Below, piece after piece: positions 17,022 to 25,656 of a stretch of DNA of 64,000 nt. The notes beneath the pieces are model-generated. The model did no database searches, was not told where the DNA came from, and saw only the letters and a program-made list of their open reading frames with translations. Numbering within the stretch: the first letter of the stretch is position 1; each line of letters opens with the position of its first letter. Source of the stretch: Chryseobacterium oryzae (lineage in GTDB: Bacteria; Bacteroidota; Bacteroidia; Flavobacteriales; Weeksellaceae); contig NZ_CP094529.1 in the NCBI RefSeq assembly GCF_022811665.1, forward strand, positions 1,426,001-1,490,000, in the 5' to 3' direction. Position numbers and translations under genes: made by a program.

Positions 17022-18899
17022 TTATTTTTTAATAAACTGATAAACTTTACCTTCAAGATTTAGTAAATAATTTCCAGAAGAAAGATTTTTCACCGTAATA
17101 GATTTTTTATTTCTGAATGGATTGTTTTCAGAAATCATTAACCTTCCGGACATATCAAAAATTTTAGCCGTTGAAATTTTTTCTGTTGCTCCTTCAACAA
17201 AAATAAATTCTTCAGCCGGGTTTGGATAAATTCTAATATTGTTTTCTTTATTCTTTACAGACTCTTCTGTAGCTAAATTTCCTAAGTTCTGACAGTAATT
17301 ACTCGGATAAGAATTCCATTCTGTTATACTGAATAAATTTGCAGGTTGATTTACTGTAGATTTTCTATACAAAGAAACATTTGCTAAAACCGAAGAATTA
17401 TTTACTCCAGAAACTCCCATAACATCTATGGGTGAAGATTTATATCTTAATTCTAAATATTGGCTTCCAGAATACGTCATTTGCGGAGCGGAAGTAGCTA
17501 ATTTTGCCTGATCCACAGTGTAACACGAAAAATTAGCACTAGGATTTATCACCACAAATGATTCATTATTCTCAATAATTCCTTCCAATTCATAAGGTGA
17601 TGGAAAATAGTAGCTGCTACTACTAGGAAACTGTATAAACAAACGATAATTATTAAGATTAACAGAATGTCCTGTTTTATTTGTTATCTCAATTGCCTTA
17701 TTATTAGATGTTCCTTCCAAATATTTTGTTATAATTAAATCTTTTGCATAACTATCATTTCCTAAAGTTGTTGCAGAAATACTATTACTATCGGCAGACA
17801 ATAGATATCCGTTATCATAAGCTTTTACAGTATAAGTATAAGAAGTAGAAGGATTAAGGTGATCTGCACTGAATGTAGTTTCTCTGGTAGAGCCAATTAA
17901 AACACCGTTCTGATAAATTTTATATCCAATAACATCAGAGCTGCTGCTTGGAGACCAGCTTAAGGTATTAAAATAAGCACTGTTCTGAGTTACCGTTAAA
18001 TTTTGCGGAGATTGTGGTGCAATATTATCTGGAGTTTGTCCCCAAATATCATTTACCCAAGAAGGATTGTCAATAAAAGGATTTCTATTTTTCTGTAAAT
18101 TATATACAGCATTATTTCTGTCGATTTCCCTCTGAGAAACAGGATCTTGCTGGTGCCATTGTAAAAGCATCGCAATATACGCATTATCGAAAGCTCTTTC
18201 TTCGGTGCCGTCTAGTGGACATTGGTCATTTGCCGGTGTAATTGTACTTGAAGAACTGTAATCATAATTAAAACTGTTCAGCTTACCTTCATATCTTACC
18301 ACAAAATAAAGCAGACTTCTGGCAACATCTCCTTTAAATTCATCAATAGGTTCATACACTCTAGATGCATAAGGATAATTGGGAATACCACTATTTCCAA
18401 TTTTTGAACCATTACTAAAAGTATTATATATAGTAGAATTTGCAATTCCATAAGGATAATTGCTTCTTCTCTGGTTGATATAAGCATCCGCCGGAATGAT
18501 ATAAAATATATCGGAATACATAGGATAATTACCATTGAAAGTACTCTGTGGCATCATGTGTTCTCTATTATATCCTGCTCCTTCGGCAGATGCACTACTG
18601 GCTACATTTGCAGAAGTGTACTCATATAAATCTGGTCCATTAGGTATTTCAGAATAAATATCTAATAAAATCGTTGTATTACTTGGTCCATGATCATAAT
18701 ATTTATCCAAATCTGTTTGATTGTAGAAATTAGGCAAGTCACCATAATGCCAATTGACAAACTTATTGGAAATAATTTCATGAAGCTTAGATTTCAAAGC
18801 ATATCCTGTAAGTCCTGAAGTTCCGTTATAATATCCTGACGGAGCCTGCGCCGATACCATTACCGATAAAAAAAATATAGAAACCAGTGTTTTTTGCAT
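17022..18899 (-). CDS. Secreted endonuclease I with FnIII, lamin-tail-like and T9SS sorting domains
   Basis: An exported DNA/RNA nuclease, 625 residues. A signal peptide (about 1-19, ending VSAQA) precedes an endonuclease I domain to about residue 280 with the catalytic REHMMPQSTF motif and NQRRSNYPYG. A fibronectin type III domain follows (about 300-378). A lamin-tail-like beta domain (about 380-540) comes next, with ITKYLEGTSNNKAIEITNKT. Residues 555-625 form a T9SS type A sorting domain (IRIYPNPAEEFI, then YLLNLEGKVYQFIKK). The protein should cross the outer membrane by type IX secretion and scavenge extracellular DNA. It has its own transcription unit. Confidence 0.9.
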   Translation of the reverse strand: MQKTLVSIFFLSVMVSAQAPSGYYNGTSGLTGYALKSKLHEIISNKFVNWHYGDLPNFYNQTDLDKYYDHGPSNTTILLDIYSEIPNGPDLYEYTSANVASSASAEGAGYNREHMMPQSTFNGNYPMYSDIFYIIPADAYINQRRSNYPYGIANSTIYNTFSNGSKIGNSGIPNYPYASRVYEPIDEFKGDVARSLLYFVVRYEGKLNSFNYDYSSSSTITPANDQCPLDGTEERAFDNAYIAMLLQWHQQDPVSQREIDRNNAVYNLQKNRNPFIDNPSWVNDIWGQTPDNIAPQSPQNLTVTQNSAYFNTLSWSPSSSSDVIGYKIYQNGVLIGSTRETTFSADHLNPSTSYTYTVKAYDNGYLLSADSNSISATTLGNDSYAKDLIITKYLEGTSNNKAIEITNKTGHSVNLNNYRLFIQFPSSSSYYFPSPYELEGIIENNESFVVINPSANFSCYTVDQAKLATSAPQMTYSGSQYLELRYKSSPIDVMGVSGVNNSSVLANVSLYRKSTVNQPANLFSITEWNSYPSNYCQNLGNLATEESVKNKENNIRIYPNPAEEFIFVEGATEKISTAKIFDMSGRLMISENNPFRNKKSITVKNLSSGNYLLNLEGKVYQFIKK

Positions 18900-19064
18900 A
18901 TCATCAAAATTGGACGGCTAAAATAGCTATTAAATCTAATACAATACTATTTTTTTAAATTAATATTATGTTAATGTATTAATTTAATTTACATTGATTT
19001 TCAGCATTTTGCAACTAATGAATATCATGAAATAGAAATTTCTTTCTATTTTCAACAATTTAAT

Positions 19065-19072
19065 TATCTTTG
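19065..19072 (+). promoter_or_regulatory. Candidate -7 box (TATCTTTG) of the acyl-CoA dehydrogenase
   Basis: An exact TAnnTTTG match 19 nt before the ATG. Confidence 0.5.
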
Positions 19073-19091
19073 GGAAATAACTATATGTAAT

Positions 19092-20231
19092 ATGAATACA
19101 GAAACGATTAACAACATTAAAATGATAGCAGAAACAGCAAAAGAATTTGCTGAAAAAAATATTAGACCTAATATTATGGAATGGGACGAAAGCCAGACTT
19201 TCCCTAAAGAACTTTTTCATCAGTTAGGCGATATGGGCTTTATGGGAATTGTAATTCCTGAGGAATATGGAGGTTCCGGTCTTGGCTATCACGAGTATGT
19301 TGCTATTCTTGATGAGATTTCTCAGGTAGATCCTTCAATTGGGCTTTCTGTAGCGGCTCACAATTCGCTTTGTACCAATCACATCTACGAATTTGGTAAT
19401 GAAGATCAGAAAAAGAAATGGCTTCCGCAGTTGGCAACAGGAAAAGTAATTGGAGCTTGGGGATTAACTGAGCACAATACTGGTTCAGACTCAGGGGGAA
19501 TGTCTACTACTGCCGTAAAAGATGGAGATGAATGGATTATAAATGGAGCTAAAAACTTCATTACTCATGCTATTTCTGGAGATATTGCTGTAGTAATGAC
19601 CAGAACAGGTGAAAAAGGAGCTAAAAATAATTCTACTGCATTCGTTTTAGAAAAAGGAATGGCTGGTTTTACTTCTGGTAAAAAAGAAAATAAATTAGGA
19701 ATGAGAGCTTCAGAAACGGCTGAACTTATTTTCGACAATGTAAGAGTTCCCGATTCTCACAGATTAGGAGAAGTAGGTGAAGGTTTTAAACAAGCAATGA
19801 AAATTTTGGATGGAGGAAGAATTTCTATTGCAGCTCTTAGTTTAGGTACTGCAAGAGGAGCTTATAAAGCTGCTTTAAAATATGCTAAAGAAAGAAAACA
19901 GTTCGGAAAATCTATTTCAGACTTTCAGGCAATCAACTTTATGCTTGCAGATATGGCAACTGAAATTGATGCTGCAGAATTATTAATCCAAAGAGCATCT
20001 ACACTCAAAAACGCAAAACAGAAAATGACAAAAGAAGGTGCAATGGCAAAATTATATGCATCTGAAGCTTGTGTAAGAATTTCCAATAATGCTGTTCAGA
20101 TTTTCGGAGGATATGGTTATACCAAAGATTTCCCAGCAGAAAAATTCTACAGAGATTCTAAACTTTGTACCATTGGTGAAGGAACTTCTGAAATCCAAAG
20201 ATTGGTTATTGGAAGAGATATTACTAAATAA
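19092..20231 (+). CDS. Acyl-CoA dehydrogenase (short-chain/butyryl type)
   Basis: FAD enzyme for the first step of fatty acid beta-oxidation or of branched-chain amino acid breakdown. Marks are the flavin-contact GAWGLTEHNTGSDSGG, the LGMRASETAELIF segment, the KQFGKSISDFQA helix, and the catalytic base E363 in the C-terminal TIGEGTSEIQR. At 379 residues it is full length. Chain-length preference cannot be decided. It is monocistronic, ending at a terminator (20254-20285). Confidence 0.93.
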   Translation: MNTETINNIKMIAETAKEFAEKNIRPNIMEWDESQTFPKELFHQLGDMGFMGIVIPEEYGGSGLGYHEYVAILDEISQVDPSIGLSVAAHNSLCTNHIYEFGNEDQKKKWLPQLATGKVIGAWGLTEHNTGSDSGGMSTTAVKDGDEWIINGAKNFITHAISGDIAVVMTRTGEKGAKNNSTAFVLEKGMAGFTSGKKENKLGMRASETAELIFDNVRVPDSHRLGEVGEGFKQAMKILDGGRISIAALSLGTARGAYKAALKYAKERKQFGKSISDFQAINFMLADMATEIDAAELLIQRASTLKNAKQKMTKEGAMAKLYASEACVRISNNAVQIFGGYGYTKDFPAEKFYRDSKLCTIGEGTSEIQRLVIGRDITK

Positions 20232-20253
20232 TCTTAAATTCTTTACAAAATAT

Positions 20254-20285
20254 AAGGCTCAACACAATATGTTGGGTCTTTTTAT
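20254..20285 (+). terminator. Terminator after the acyl-CoA dehydrogenase
   Basis: AAGGCTCAACA and TGTTGGGTCTT pair over 11 bp with two G-T wobbles, then TTTATTT. Confidence 0.65.
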
Positions 20286-20347
20286 TTAGCTTAAATTAAT
20301 ATAGATTTTATTTATCGAAAATCATTTTTTTGATAGATAAAAAACTC

Positions 20348-20355
20348 TAAATTTG
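20348..20355 (+). promoter_or_regulatory. Candidate -7 box (TAAATTTG) of the peroxiredoxin
   Basis: An exact TAnnTTTG match with a TTTG 15 nt upstream (20329-20332), somewhat closer than the usual -33 spacing. Confidence 0.5.
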
Positions 20356-20387
20356 CAGTATAAATAACAATCAAAAAAATAAAAATT

Positions 20388-21020
20388 ATGTCTTTAGTTG
20401 GAAAAAAATTCCCAAATGTTACTGTTGATGCAATGTCTGATATGGGCGACGATTTAAGAATAAATGTATTTGAAGAAGCAACTTCAAAGCAACAAAAAGT
20501 TCTTTTATTCTGGTACCCAAAAGATTTTACTTTTGTTTGCCCAACAGAGCTTCACGCTTTTCAGGAAGCTTTACCAGAGTTTGAAAAAAGAAACACAAAA
20601 GTAATTGGTGCATCTTGTGATACTAACGAAGTTCATTTTGCATGGTTAAATGTTGCAAAAGACAACGGAGGAATTGAAGGTGTTACTTATCCTTTATTGG
20701 CAGATACACACAGACAGTTGGCAAATATTTTAGGAATCGTAGATCAGGATTTCGAATACAATGAAGAAGGTGAAGAAGTTTTCACAGGTTCTAACGTAAC
20801 TTACAGAGCAACTTACTTAATTGATGAAACCGGAAAAATCTTCCACGAATCTGTAAACGATATGCCTTTGGGTAGAAACGTGAAAGAATATTTAAGATTA
20901 ATTGATGCTTATACTCACGTTCAGAAATTTGGAGAAGTTTGTCCTGCAAACTGGGAAGAAGGTAAAGATGCTATGAAAGCTGACAGAACTTCTACAGCAG
21001 AATATTTAGCTAAAAACTAA
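20388..21020 (+). CDS. Peroxiredoxin (typical 2-Cys, AhpC/Prx1 type)
   Basis: Reduces hydrogen peroxide and organic hydroperoxides in the cytosol. Peroxidatic C51 lies in FTFVCPTEL, followed by the usual helix. Resolving C185 is in GEVCPANW, near the C-terminus as in 2-Cys enzymes. At 210 residues it is somewhat longer than E. coli AhpC. No AhpF is nearby. Instead a thioredoxin (21117) and a small coupled protein follow, suggesting thioredoxin is the reductant. A 16-bp stem-loop (21034-21089) separates it from them. Confidence 0.94.
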   Translation: MSLVGKKFPNVTVDAMSDMGDDLRINVFEEATSKQQKVLLFWYPKDFTFVCPTELHAFQEALPEFEKRNTKVIGASCDTNEVHFAWLNVAKDNGGIEGVTYPLLADTHRQLANILGIVDQDFEYNEEGEEVFTGSNVTYRATYLIDETGKIFHESVNDMPLGRNVKEYLRLIDAYTHVQKFGEVCPANWEEGKDAMKADRTSTAEYLAKN

Positions 21021-21033
21021 GAGAAAATAAATC

Positions 21034-21089
21034 TGAAAATGAGATAATACAATTCAGAGTTTTTAACATCTGTTATTATCTCATTTTCA
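21034..21089. terminator. Long perfect stem-loop between peroxiredoxin and thioredoxin genes
   Basis: TGAAAATGAGATAATA (21034-21049) pairs perfectly with TATTATCTCATTTTCA (21074-21089) across a 24-nt loop. No strong T-run follows. It may be a partial terminator, an RNA-stability element or a processing site that uncouples peroxiredoxin from thioredoxin levels. Confidence 0.6.
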
Positions 21090-21116
21090 ATTTAATACAT
21101 TTTAAAATTTAAAATT

Positions 21117-21425
21117 ATGTATACAGAATTAACAGAAGACACTTTACAGGATATTGTAAAAAGTAATGATAAAGTTGTGGTACAGTACGGAGCAACATGG
21201 TGTGGAAACTGTAGAATTATGAAGCCGAAATTCAAAAAACTAGCTTCTGAAAACGAAAGTATTCCTTTTTTGTATGTTGATGCCGAAAAACTTCCGGAAA
21301 GCAGAAAACTGGCTAAAGTAGATAATCTGCCTACTTTTGCGATCTTCAAAAACGGTGAATTGCTAAACCAGGTACAATCTAATCAGGCAGAAAGTCTTAC
21401 CAATTTATTTAACGAATTAGCGTAA
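21117..21425 (+). CDS. Thioredoxin-family protein
   Basis: A 102-residue thioredoxin fold with active site WCGNC (C29, C32), not the canonical WCGPC. The cis-proline segment is NLPTFAIF. The Pro-to-Asn change should alter redox potential. Position next to the peroxiredoxin suggests it feeds electrons to it. The TAA stop overlaps the ATG of the next gene (TAATG), so translation is probably coupled. Confidence 0.88.
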   Translation: MYTELTEDTLQDIVKSNDKVVVQYGATWCGNCRIMKPKFKKLASENESIPFLYVDAEKLPESRKLAKVDNLPTFAIFKNGELLNQVQSNQAESLTNLFNELA

Positions 21426-21673
21426 TGAAATTACCCATCATAAGACAGTTTTATCAAACACAAACTCGCGAAAATCTTGAAAAGACTTTAGAAGTTTTAG
21501 AAAGTTTTTCAGAATTCAGAGGAACATCAGAAGAAGATCTTAATGTTGCAGGTGAACTTATCACCAATATCTGTGGAGCATTGGAAGTTCATAATAATGT
21601 ACAGGATGGAATGAGTGAGAAAGACGCACTTAATTCTTTTGCACAAAAAGTTTTGGGATCTATTGATAGATAA
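21425..21673 (+). CDS. Small uncharacterised protein coupled to thioredoxin (DUF6952-like)
   Basis: Eighty-two residues, predicted mostly helical, acidic, with no signal peptide and one cysteine (NICGALEV). From memory it resembles the flavobacterial DUF6952 family, but I cannot confirm that. Its ATG shares one base with the thioredoxin stop. The context (peroxiredoxin, thioredoxin, then this) suggests a role in redox homeostasis, for example as a thioredoxin partner. No function is assigned. Confidence 0.7.
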   Translation: MKLPIIRQFYQTQTRENLEKTLEVLESFSEFRGTSEEDLNVAGELITNICGALEVHNNVQDGMSEKDALNSFAQKVLGSIDR

Positions 21674-21687
21674 AACTTCCCATCATC

Positions 21688-21728
21688 ATAAAAAATGCAG
21701 CTATAAAATATAAGCTGCATTTTTTTAT
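21688..21728. terminator. Bidirectional terminator between redox cluster and threonine aldolase
   Basis: ATGCAGCT (21695-21702) pairs with AGCTGCAT (21713-21720), flanked by A and T runs. It lies between convergent genes. Confidence 0.85.
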
Positions 21729-22750
21729 TTTCTAATTTGTCTGATAAATTCTTCCACAGCTTCATCTGGCGTACACCATGAAGTAATGAGACGTATGGCA
21801 GAATATTCTTCATCTACTTTTTGCCAAACATAGAAATCAAATTGATGAGATAAAATATCAATTAATTCATTGCTTAAAATTGGGAAAATCTGATTGGTGT
21901 AAGTATCTGCAAGAAAATGAAATCCCATTTCAGTTAAAGATTTTTTTATTTTCATTGCCTGTTGATTGGCATTTTTTGCCAAGTTGAAATACAGGTTATT
22001 TTTCATTAATTCTAAAAACTGAATTCCTAAGAGCCTTCCTTTTGCCAATAATGCTCCTTTCTGTTTAATATTAAACCCGAAATTAGGCTGCAATTCTTTA
22101 TTATTGATGATAATGGCTTCACCTAATAAAGCTCCGTTTTTAGTTCCGCCTAAATAGAAAACATCGGTTAGTTCAGCAATATCTTTTAAGGTAAGATCAG
22201 ATATTTCTGAAGTTAAAGCATGACCTAATCTCGCACCGTCCATAAAGAGATAAAGATTGTTTTCTTTACAAAATTTTGAAAGATTTGTAAGTTCTTCTTT
22301 CGTGTAAATAGTTCCCAGTTCGGTAGAATTAGAAATATAAACCAATTTTGGCATCACCTGATGCGGAATATTTTTATTGCTTTCTAAAACTGGAATAATA
22401 TCGGTTGGGAAAAGTTTTCCTTCCTTATTTTCAATCCCTAAAATCTTATGTCCAGTTGCTTCAATCGCACCGGTTTCATTATTCAGAATATGTCCAGCAT
22501 TTGCAGAAATTACACATTGATAAGGTCTTAAAATAGAGGAAATAACAATTAAATTGGCTTGAGTTCCGCCGGAAACAAAATAAATTTCAGAATCTGGATT
22601 TTCTATTTTTTCACGTAGCATTTTTTTAGCTTCCAGAGAGTATTTATCTTCACCGTAACCCGGCTGCTGATCCAAATTATTCCGCACAAGAGATTCTAAA
22701 ATCTGGGGATGACAACCCTCAGAATAATCGTTTTTAAAAGAAAATTTCAT
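21725..22750 (-). CDS. Low-specificity threonine aldolase (PLP, beta-eliminating lyase family)
   Basis: Cleaves threonine or related beta-hydroxy amino acids to glycine and an aldehyde. PLP-binding K204 is in LGGTKNGALLGEA. Other marks are FVSGGTQANL, NAGHILNNETGAIEATGHK, the FMDGARLGHAL aspartate that contacts the PLP ring, and the N-terminal KNDYSEGCHPQI. At 341 residues it is full length. Stereospecificity cannot be read from sequence. It ends at the shared terminator and is divergent from the DtxR-type gene. Confidence 0.9.
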   Translation of the reverse strand: MKFSFKNDYSEGCHPQILESLVRNNLDQQPGYGEDKYSLEAKKMLREKIENPDSEIYFVSGGTQANLIVISSILRPYQCVISANAGHILNNETGAIEATGHKILGIENKEGKLFPTDIIPVLESNKNIPHQVMPKLVYISNSTELGTIYTKEELTNLSKFCKENNLYLFMDGARLGHALTSEISDLTLKDIAELTDVFYLGGTKNGALLGEAIIINNKELQPNFGFNIKQKGALLAKGRLLGIQFLELMKNNLYFNLAKNANQQAMKIKKSLTEMGFHFLADTYTNQIFPILSNELIDILSHQFDFYVWQKVDEEYSAIRLITSWCTPDEAVEEFIRQIRK

Positions 22751-22802
22751 ATTGCAAAATTATGAAATACCAACCAACTCTCCATAAATCTTAAAATAAT
22801 TT

Positions 22803-22830
22803 GTTAGATTTGTAGTTATAAGTATCTAAC
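22803..22830 (+). promoter_or_regulatory. Candidate operator of the DtxR-type regulator
   Basis: GTTAGAT (22803-22809) and ATCTAAC (22824-22830) form a perfect 7-bp dyad with a 14-nt spacer. It overlaps the -7 box and the expected start site of the regulator gene, as an autoregulatory operator would. Operator function is inferred. Confidence 0.45.
22805..22812 (+). promoter_or_regulatory. Candidate -7 box (TAGATTTG) of the DtxR-type gene
   Basis: An exact TAnnTTTG match 21 nt before the proposed TTG start. Confidence 0.5.
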
Positions 22831-22833
22831 ATT

Positions 22834-23487
22834 TTGAAAGCAACACTTACAGAAGAAAACTATCTTAAAGCCTTATTTCATGTTGTAGACAGCGAGGGAA
22901 AAGTAACCATTAACGAACTGAGTAAATTTCTCAGTGTTAAAATGCCCAGCGTGAACAATATGATGAAAAAATTTGCAGAAAAAAAATGGGTTATTTATGA
23001 AACTTATAAACCTCTTAAAGTTACAGAAAAAGGAAGAAGAGAAGCGGCTTTGGTTGTAAGAAAACACCGCTTAACAGAAATGTTTCTCGTAAAAAAAATG
23101 AATTTTGGTTGGGAAAATGTGCATGAAATTGCCGAACAATTAGAGCATGTTCATTCTAAAATTTTCTTCGATAAAATGGATGAAATTTTAGATTTTCCGA
23201 AATTTGATCCTCACGGAGAGCCTATTCCCGACAAAGATGGAAATATTATTTCTCAGGATTTACAAAAATTAAGCAACTGCAAAGTAGGAGAATCCGTAAT
23301 TTTCGCTTCCGTTACCCTTTCTGACGACGCTTTTCTCAATTATCTTACCGAAAGAAATTTACTTTTGAACAGCAAGATAAAAATTGTAAAAATTGAAGAT
23401 TTCGATCAATCTATCACCATAGAATTATTAGGAAAAACTGAAATTTTAAGTAAAAAAGCAAGTGATAAAATTTTAGTAAAACATTAA
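22834..23487 (+). CDS. DtxR/MntR-family metal-dependent transcriptional regulator
   Basis: A 217-residue repressor sensing iron or manganese. The N-terminal winged helix (about 1-62) has LTEENYLKALFHV and LSVKMPSVNNMMKKF as recognition helix. The dimerisation and metal domain (about 65-140) has RKHRLTEMFLV, HEIAEQLEHVHS and FPKFDPHGEPIP, the usual DtxR metal-site segments. The SH3-like FeoA domain covers about 150-217. The start is TTG at 22834. The dyad at 22803-22830 suggests autoregulation. Which metal it senses is undecided. Confidence 0.9.
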   Translation: MKATLTEENYLKALFHVVDSEGKVTINELSKFLSVKMPSVNNMMKKFAEKKWVIYETYKPLKVTEKGRREAALVVRKHRLTEMFLVKKMNFGWENVHEIAEQLEHVHSKIFFDKMDEILDFPKFDPHGEPIPDKDGNIISQDLQKLSNCKVGESVIFASVTLSDDAFLNYLTERNLLLNSKIKIVKIEDFDQSITIELLGKTEILSKKASDKILVKH

Positions 23488-23520
23488 AAAAGCGGATTAT
23501 TTAAAATCCACTTTTTGTTT
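23485..23520. terminator. Bidirectional terminator after the DtxR-type gene
   Basis: AAAAAGCGGATT pairs with AATCCACTTTTT with one mismatch. It lies between convergent genes. Confidence 0.7.
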
Positions 23521-24097
23521 ATCTAAGATATTTCAAAATTTCTTCGTCTGTAGGTTTCACTTTACTTGGGAAACTGTCGATAAGTTTACCATTCTCGTCG
23601 ATTAAAAATTTAGTGAAGTTCCATTCTATTTTTGTATCTTTTACTCCATTAAGGCTTTTTTCGGTAAGAAATTTAAAAATTGGAGCCATGTCTTCACCTT
23701 TTACCGAAACTTTAGAAGCCAAAGGAAAAGTAACACCATAATTTTTCTGACAAAAAGCTCCGATTTCTATATTCGTTCCTGGTTCCTGACCTCCAAAATT
23801 ATTGGCAGGAAAACCTACAACCACCAATTTTCCTTCAAATTCTTTAGATAATTTTTCTAAATCTTCATACTGAGGAGTAAAACCACATTTTGAAGCCGTA
23901 TTTACAATTAAGATTTTTCGGTCTTTAAAATCGGCAAAGTTTATTTTTTTACCTTCTTCAAGAGCATCTACGGTATAATCGTATATTGATCTTGACATCA
24001 CTTTTTGGGTTTTTGTTTTGGAAACATCATTTTTTTTCTGAGCACAGCTGTTAAAAAATGCTGCAAGAGAAATAACTACTATAAAAAGCTGTTTCAT
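23519..24097 (-). CDS. Glutathione-peroxidase-family lipoprotein
   Basis: A thiol peroxidase, 192 residues, with a lipoprotein signal (lipobox FFNSC, C18). It should therefore be anchored in the envelope rather than cytosolic. The catalytic C71 is in NTASKCGFTPQ. The Gln of the tetrad is in GFPANNFGGQEPG and the Trp/Asn in EWNFTKFLID. Most bacterial members use thioredoxin-like reductants rather than glutathione. It lies 21 nt downstream of the next gene upstream (24119), probably co-transcribed. Confidence 0.93.
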   Translation of the reverse strand: MKQLFIVVISLAAFFNSCAQKKNDVSKTKTQKVMSRSIYDYTVDALEEGKKINFADFKDRKILIVNTASKCGFTPQYEDLEKLSKEFEGKLVVVGFPANNFGGQEPGTNIEIGAFCQKNYGVTFPLASKVSVKGEDMAPIFKFLTEKSLNGVKDTKIEWNFTKFLIDENGKLIDSFPSKVKPTDEEILKYLR

Positions 24098-24118
24098 AAT
24101 TGAAAATTATTTATTTTA

Positions 24119-24781
24119 TTAAAATTTAAAGCTATTGGCAGGAAATACTTTATTGATTTCTACTTTATTGAGTAGCATCACATAATCGCCGTCTTTTTTT
24201 GCACTGGAAGATTCTATCCTGAAAGGCATCATCAAATTCCCTACCTTTTTATAGTCTGAATACAACAAAGTTTCATCTTTTTTTATTTCCTTTAAAAGCA
24301 TGAAAGATTTTGTGTCGAAATAATAATAATTTTTATTTACGTTTTTTGTAAGCTCAACTTTATGGCAGTAAATCTCTCCTACTTTTTCTTTTCCGAGATA
24401 TTTGGCTTCAAAACCTTTGTTTTCCCAATCTATAAAATCGTTATCGAAGCTTTCGGGAACGTATTGTTTATATTCCTGAACTTTATTGGTTGCATAATTC
24501 ATTGCATAACCTTTTGTTCCGTCATAACCTTCAATAGCCGTATCTTTTCCGCCCATTGTAATGACGGTTTTGGTTAAATTTGGTCTTTGCTGAAATATTT
24601 TTATTGGATATTCATCTTTAATTCCTAAAACTACTTTTCCCTGTAATAATACCGAATTTAATAACTTCCAATTCGTTAATCCTCCCGATAATTCAATGTT
24701 TTTATCTATAATATCTTTAGCAGTCTGTGCAAAAGTTAATTGTGAAATAATCAGGACGAAAACTAAAAGTAATTTCTTCAT
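24119..24781 (-). CDS. Periplasmic LolA-like outer-membrane lipoprotein-sorting protein
   Basis: A 220-residue exported protein with a signal peptide (about 1-18, ending LTFAQ). The body is alternating beta strands with GGLTNWKLLNSVLLQGKVVLG, an EGYDGTKGYAMN segment and a C-terminal LLNKVEINKVFPANSFKF. This is the layout of the LolA/LolB-like fold often annotated 'outer membrane lipoprotein-sorting protein' in Bacteroidota. A true carrier role is not shown. It sits directly upstream of the GPx lipoprotein. Confidence 0.65.
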   Translation of the reverse strand: MKKLLLVFVLIISQLTFAQTAKDIIDKNIELSGGLTNWKLLNSVLLQGKVVLGIKDEYPIKIFQQRPNLTKTVITMGGKDTAIEGYDGTKGYAMNYATNKVQEYKQYVPESFDNDFIDWENKGFEAKYLGKEKVGEIYCHKVELTKNVNKNYYYFDTKSFMLLKEIKKDETLLYSDYKKVGNLMMPFRIESSSAKKDGDYVMLLNKVEINKVFPANSFKF

Positions 24782-24851
24782 TAATTTTATTTATAATTCA
24801 AATATAAGGCTTTAAATAATCTACCCATGTATCAATCTAAAAATTTACCGA

Positions 24852-25580
24852 TTATTCTGATATAATTTTTCTTGCTTTTTCCAAATCTTCGGGAGTATCT
24901 ATTCCCACTCCAATAAAATTGGTTTCAATAAGCTTAATTTTCATTCCATACTCCAGATAACGGATACATTCTATTTTTTCTGAAATTTCCAAAGGTTTCA
25001 TTTCCAGTTTAGAAAACTGGAGAAGTGCATGTTTTCTGAACGCATAAACACCAATATGCTTAAAATAGGCAACATCATAAGAAATTTCTCTGTGAAAAGG
25101 GATAACCGAACGGCTAAAATACAGCGCAAAACCATTATTATCGGTAATCACTTTTACGTTGTTAGGATTTTCAATCTCTTCCTTTTCGTGAAGCCTGATT
25201 TTTAAAGAAGCTAAAGAAATTTCCTGATTATCGTCGGCTTTAAAAACTTGAATAAGTTGCTGAAGTGGTTCCAGTTTTAAAAACGGTTCATCTCCCTGAA
25301 CATTGATAACGATGTCACAGTCGATATTCTGTACCGCTTCTGCAATACGGTCACTTCCTGTTTCATGTTGACCGGTCATTACTGCTTTTCCTCCGTTATT
25401 TACAATTTCATTAAAAATAATTTCAGAGTCTGTTGCTACAAAAACTTCATCAAAAAGACCCGTTTCCAAAACGTTTTGATAGGTTGTTGTAATAACTGTT
25501 TTTTCACCCAAAATCTGCATGAGCTTTGCCGGGAAACGGCTTGCTTCGTAACGAGCAGGAATTACAGCGATAATTTTCAT
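24852..25580 (-). CDS. kdsB: 3-deoxy-manno-octulosonate cytidylyltransferase
   Basis: Activates Kdo as CMP-Kdo for lipopolysaccharide core synthesis. Marks are the nucleotide-binding [47 protein letters not shown] (metal Asp) and the C-terminal [13 protein letters not shown]. At 242 residues it has the typical length. It supports a Gram-negative envelope. Its start lies beside the hairpin repeat at 25608-25641. Confidence 0.96.
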   Translation of the reverse strand: MKIIAVIPARYEASRFPAKLMQILGEKTVITTTYQNVLETGLFDEVFVATDSEIIFNEIVNNGGKAVMTGQHETGSDRIAEAVQNIDCDIVINVQGDEPFLKLEPLQQLIQVFKADDNQEISLASLKIRLHEKEEIENPNNVKVITDNNGFALYFSRSVIPFHREISYDVAYFKHIGVYAFRKHALLQFSKLEMKPLEISEKIECIRYLEYGMKIKLIETNFIGVGIDTPEDLEKARKIISE

Positions 25581-25607
25581 GATTATAATGTAAGAAATTA
25601 AAGTACA

Positions 25608-25641
25608 AACAGTGTAACAATTATGTAACTGTTACACTGTT
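25608..25641. repeat. Perfect 12-bp hairpin of the TGTAACA repeat family
   Basis: AACAGTGTAACA (25608-25619) pairs perfectly with TGTTACACTGTT (25630-25641). The sequence TGTAACAATTAT is shared with the repeat cluster at 601-711. It lies between two minus-strand genes, so it could act in termination after the aminotransferase or be a mobile palindrome. Confidence 0.65.
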
Positions 25642-25656
25642 GAATAACTTTGGTCT

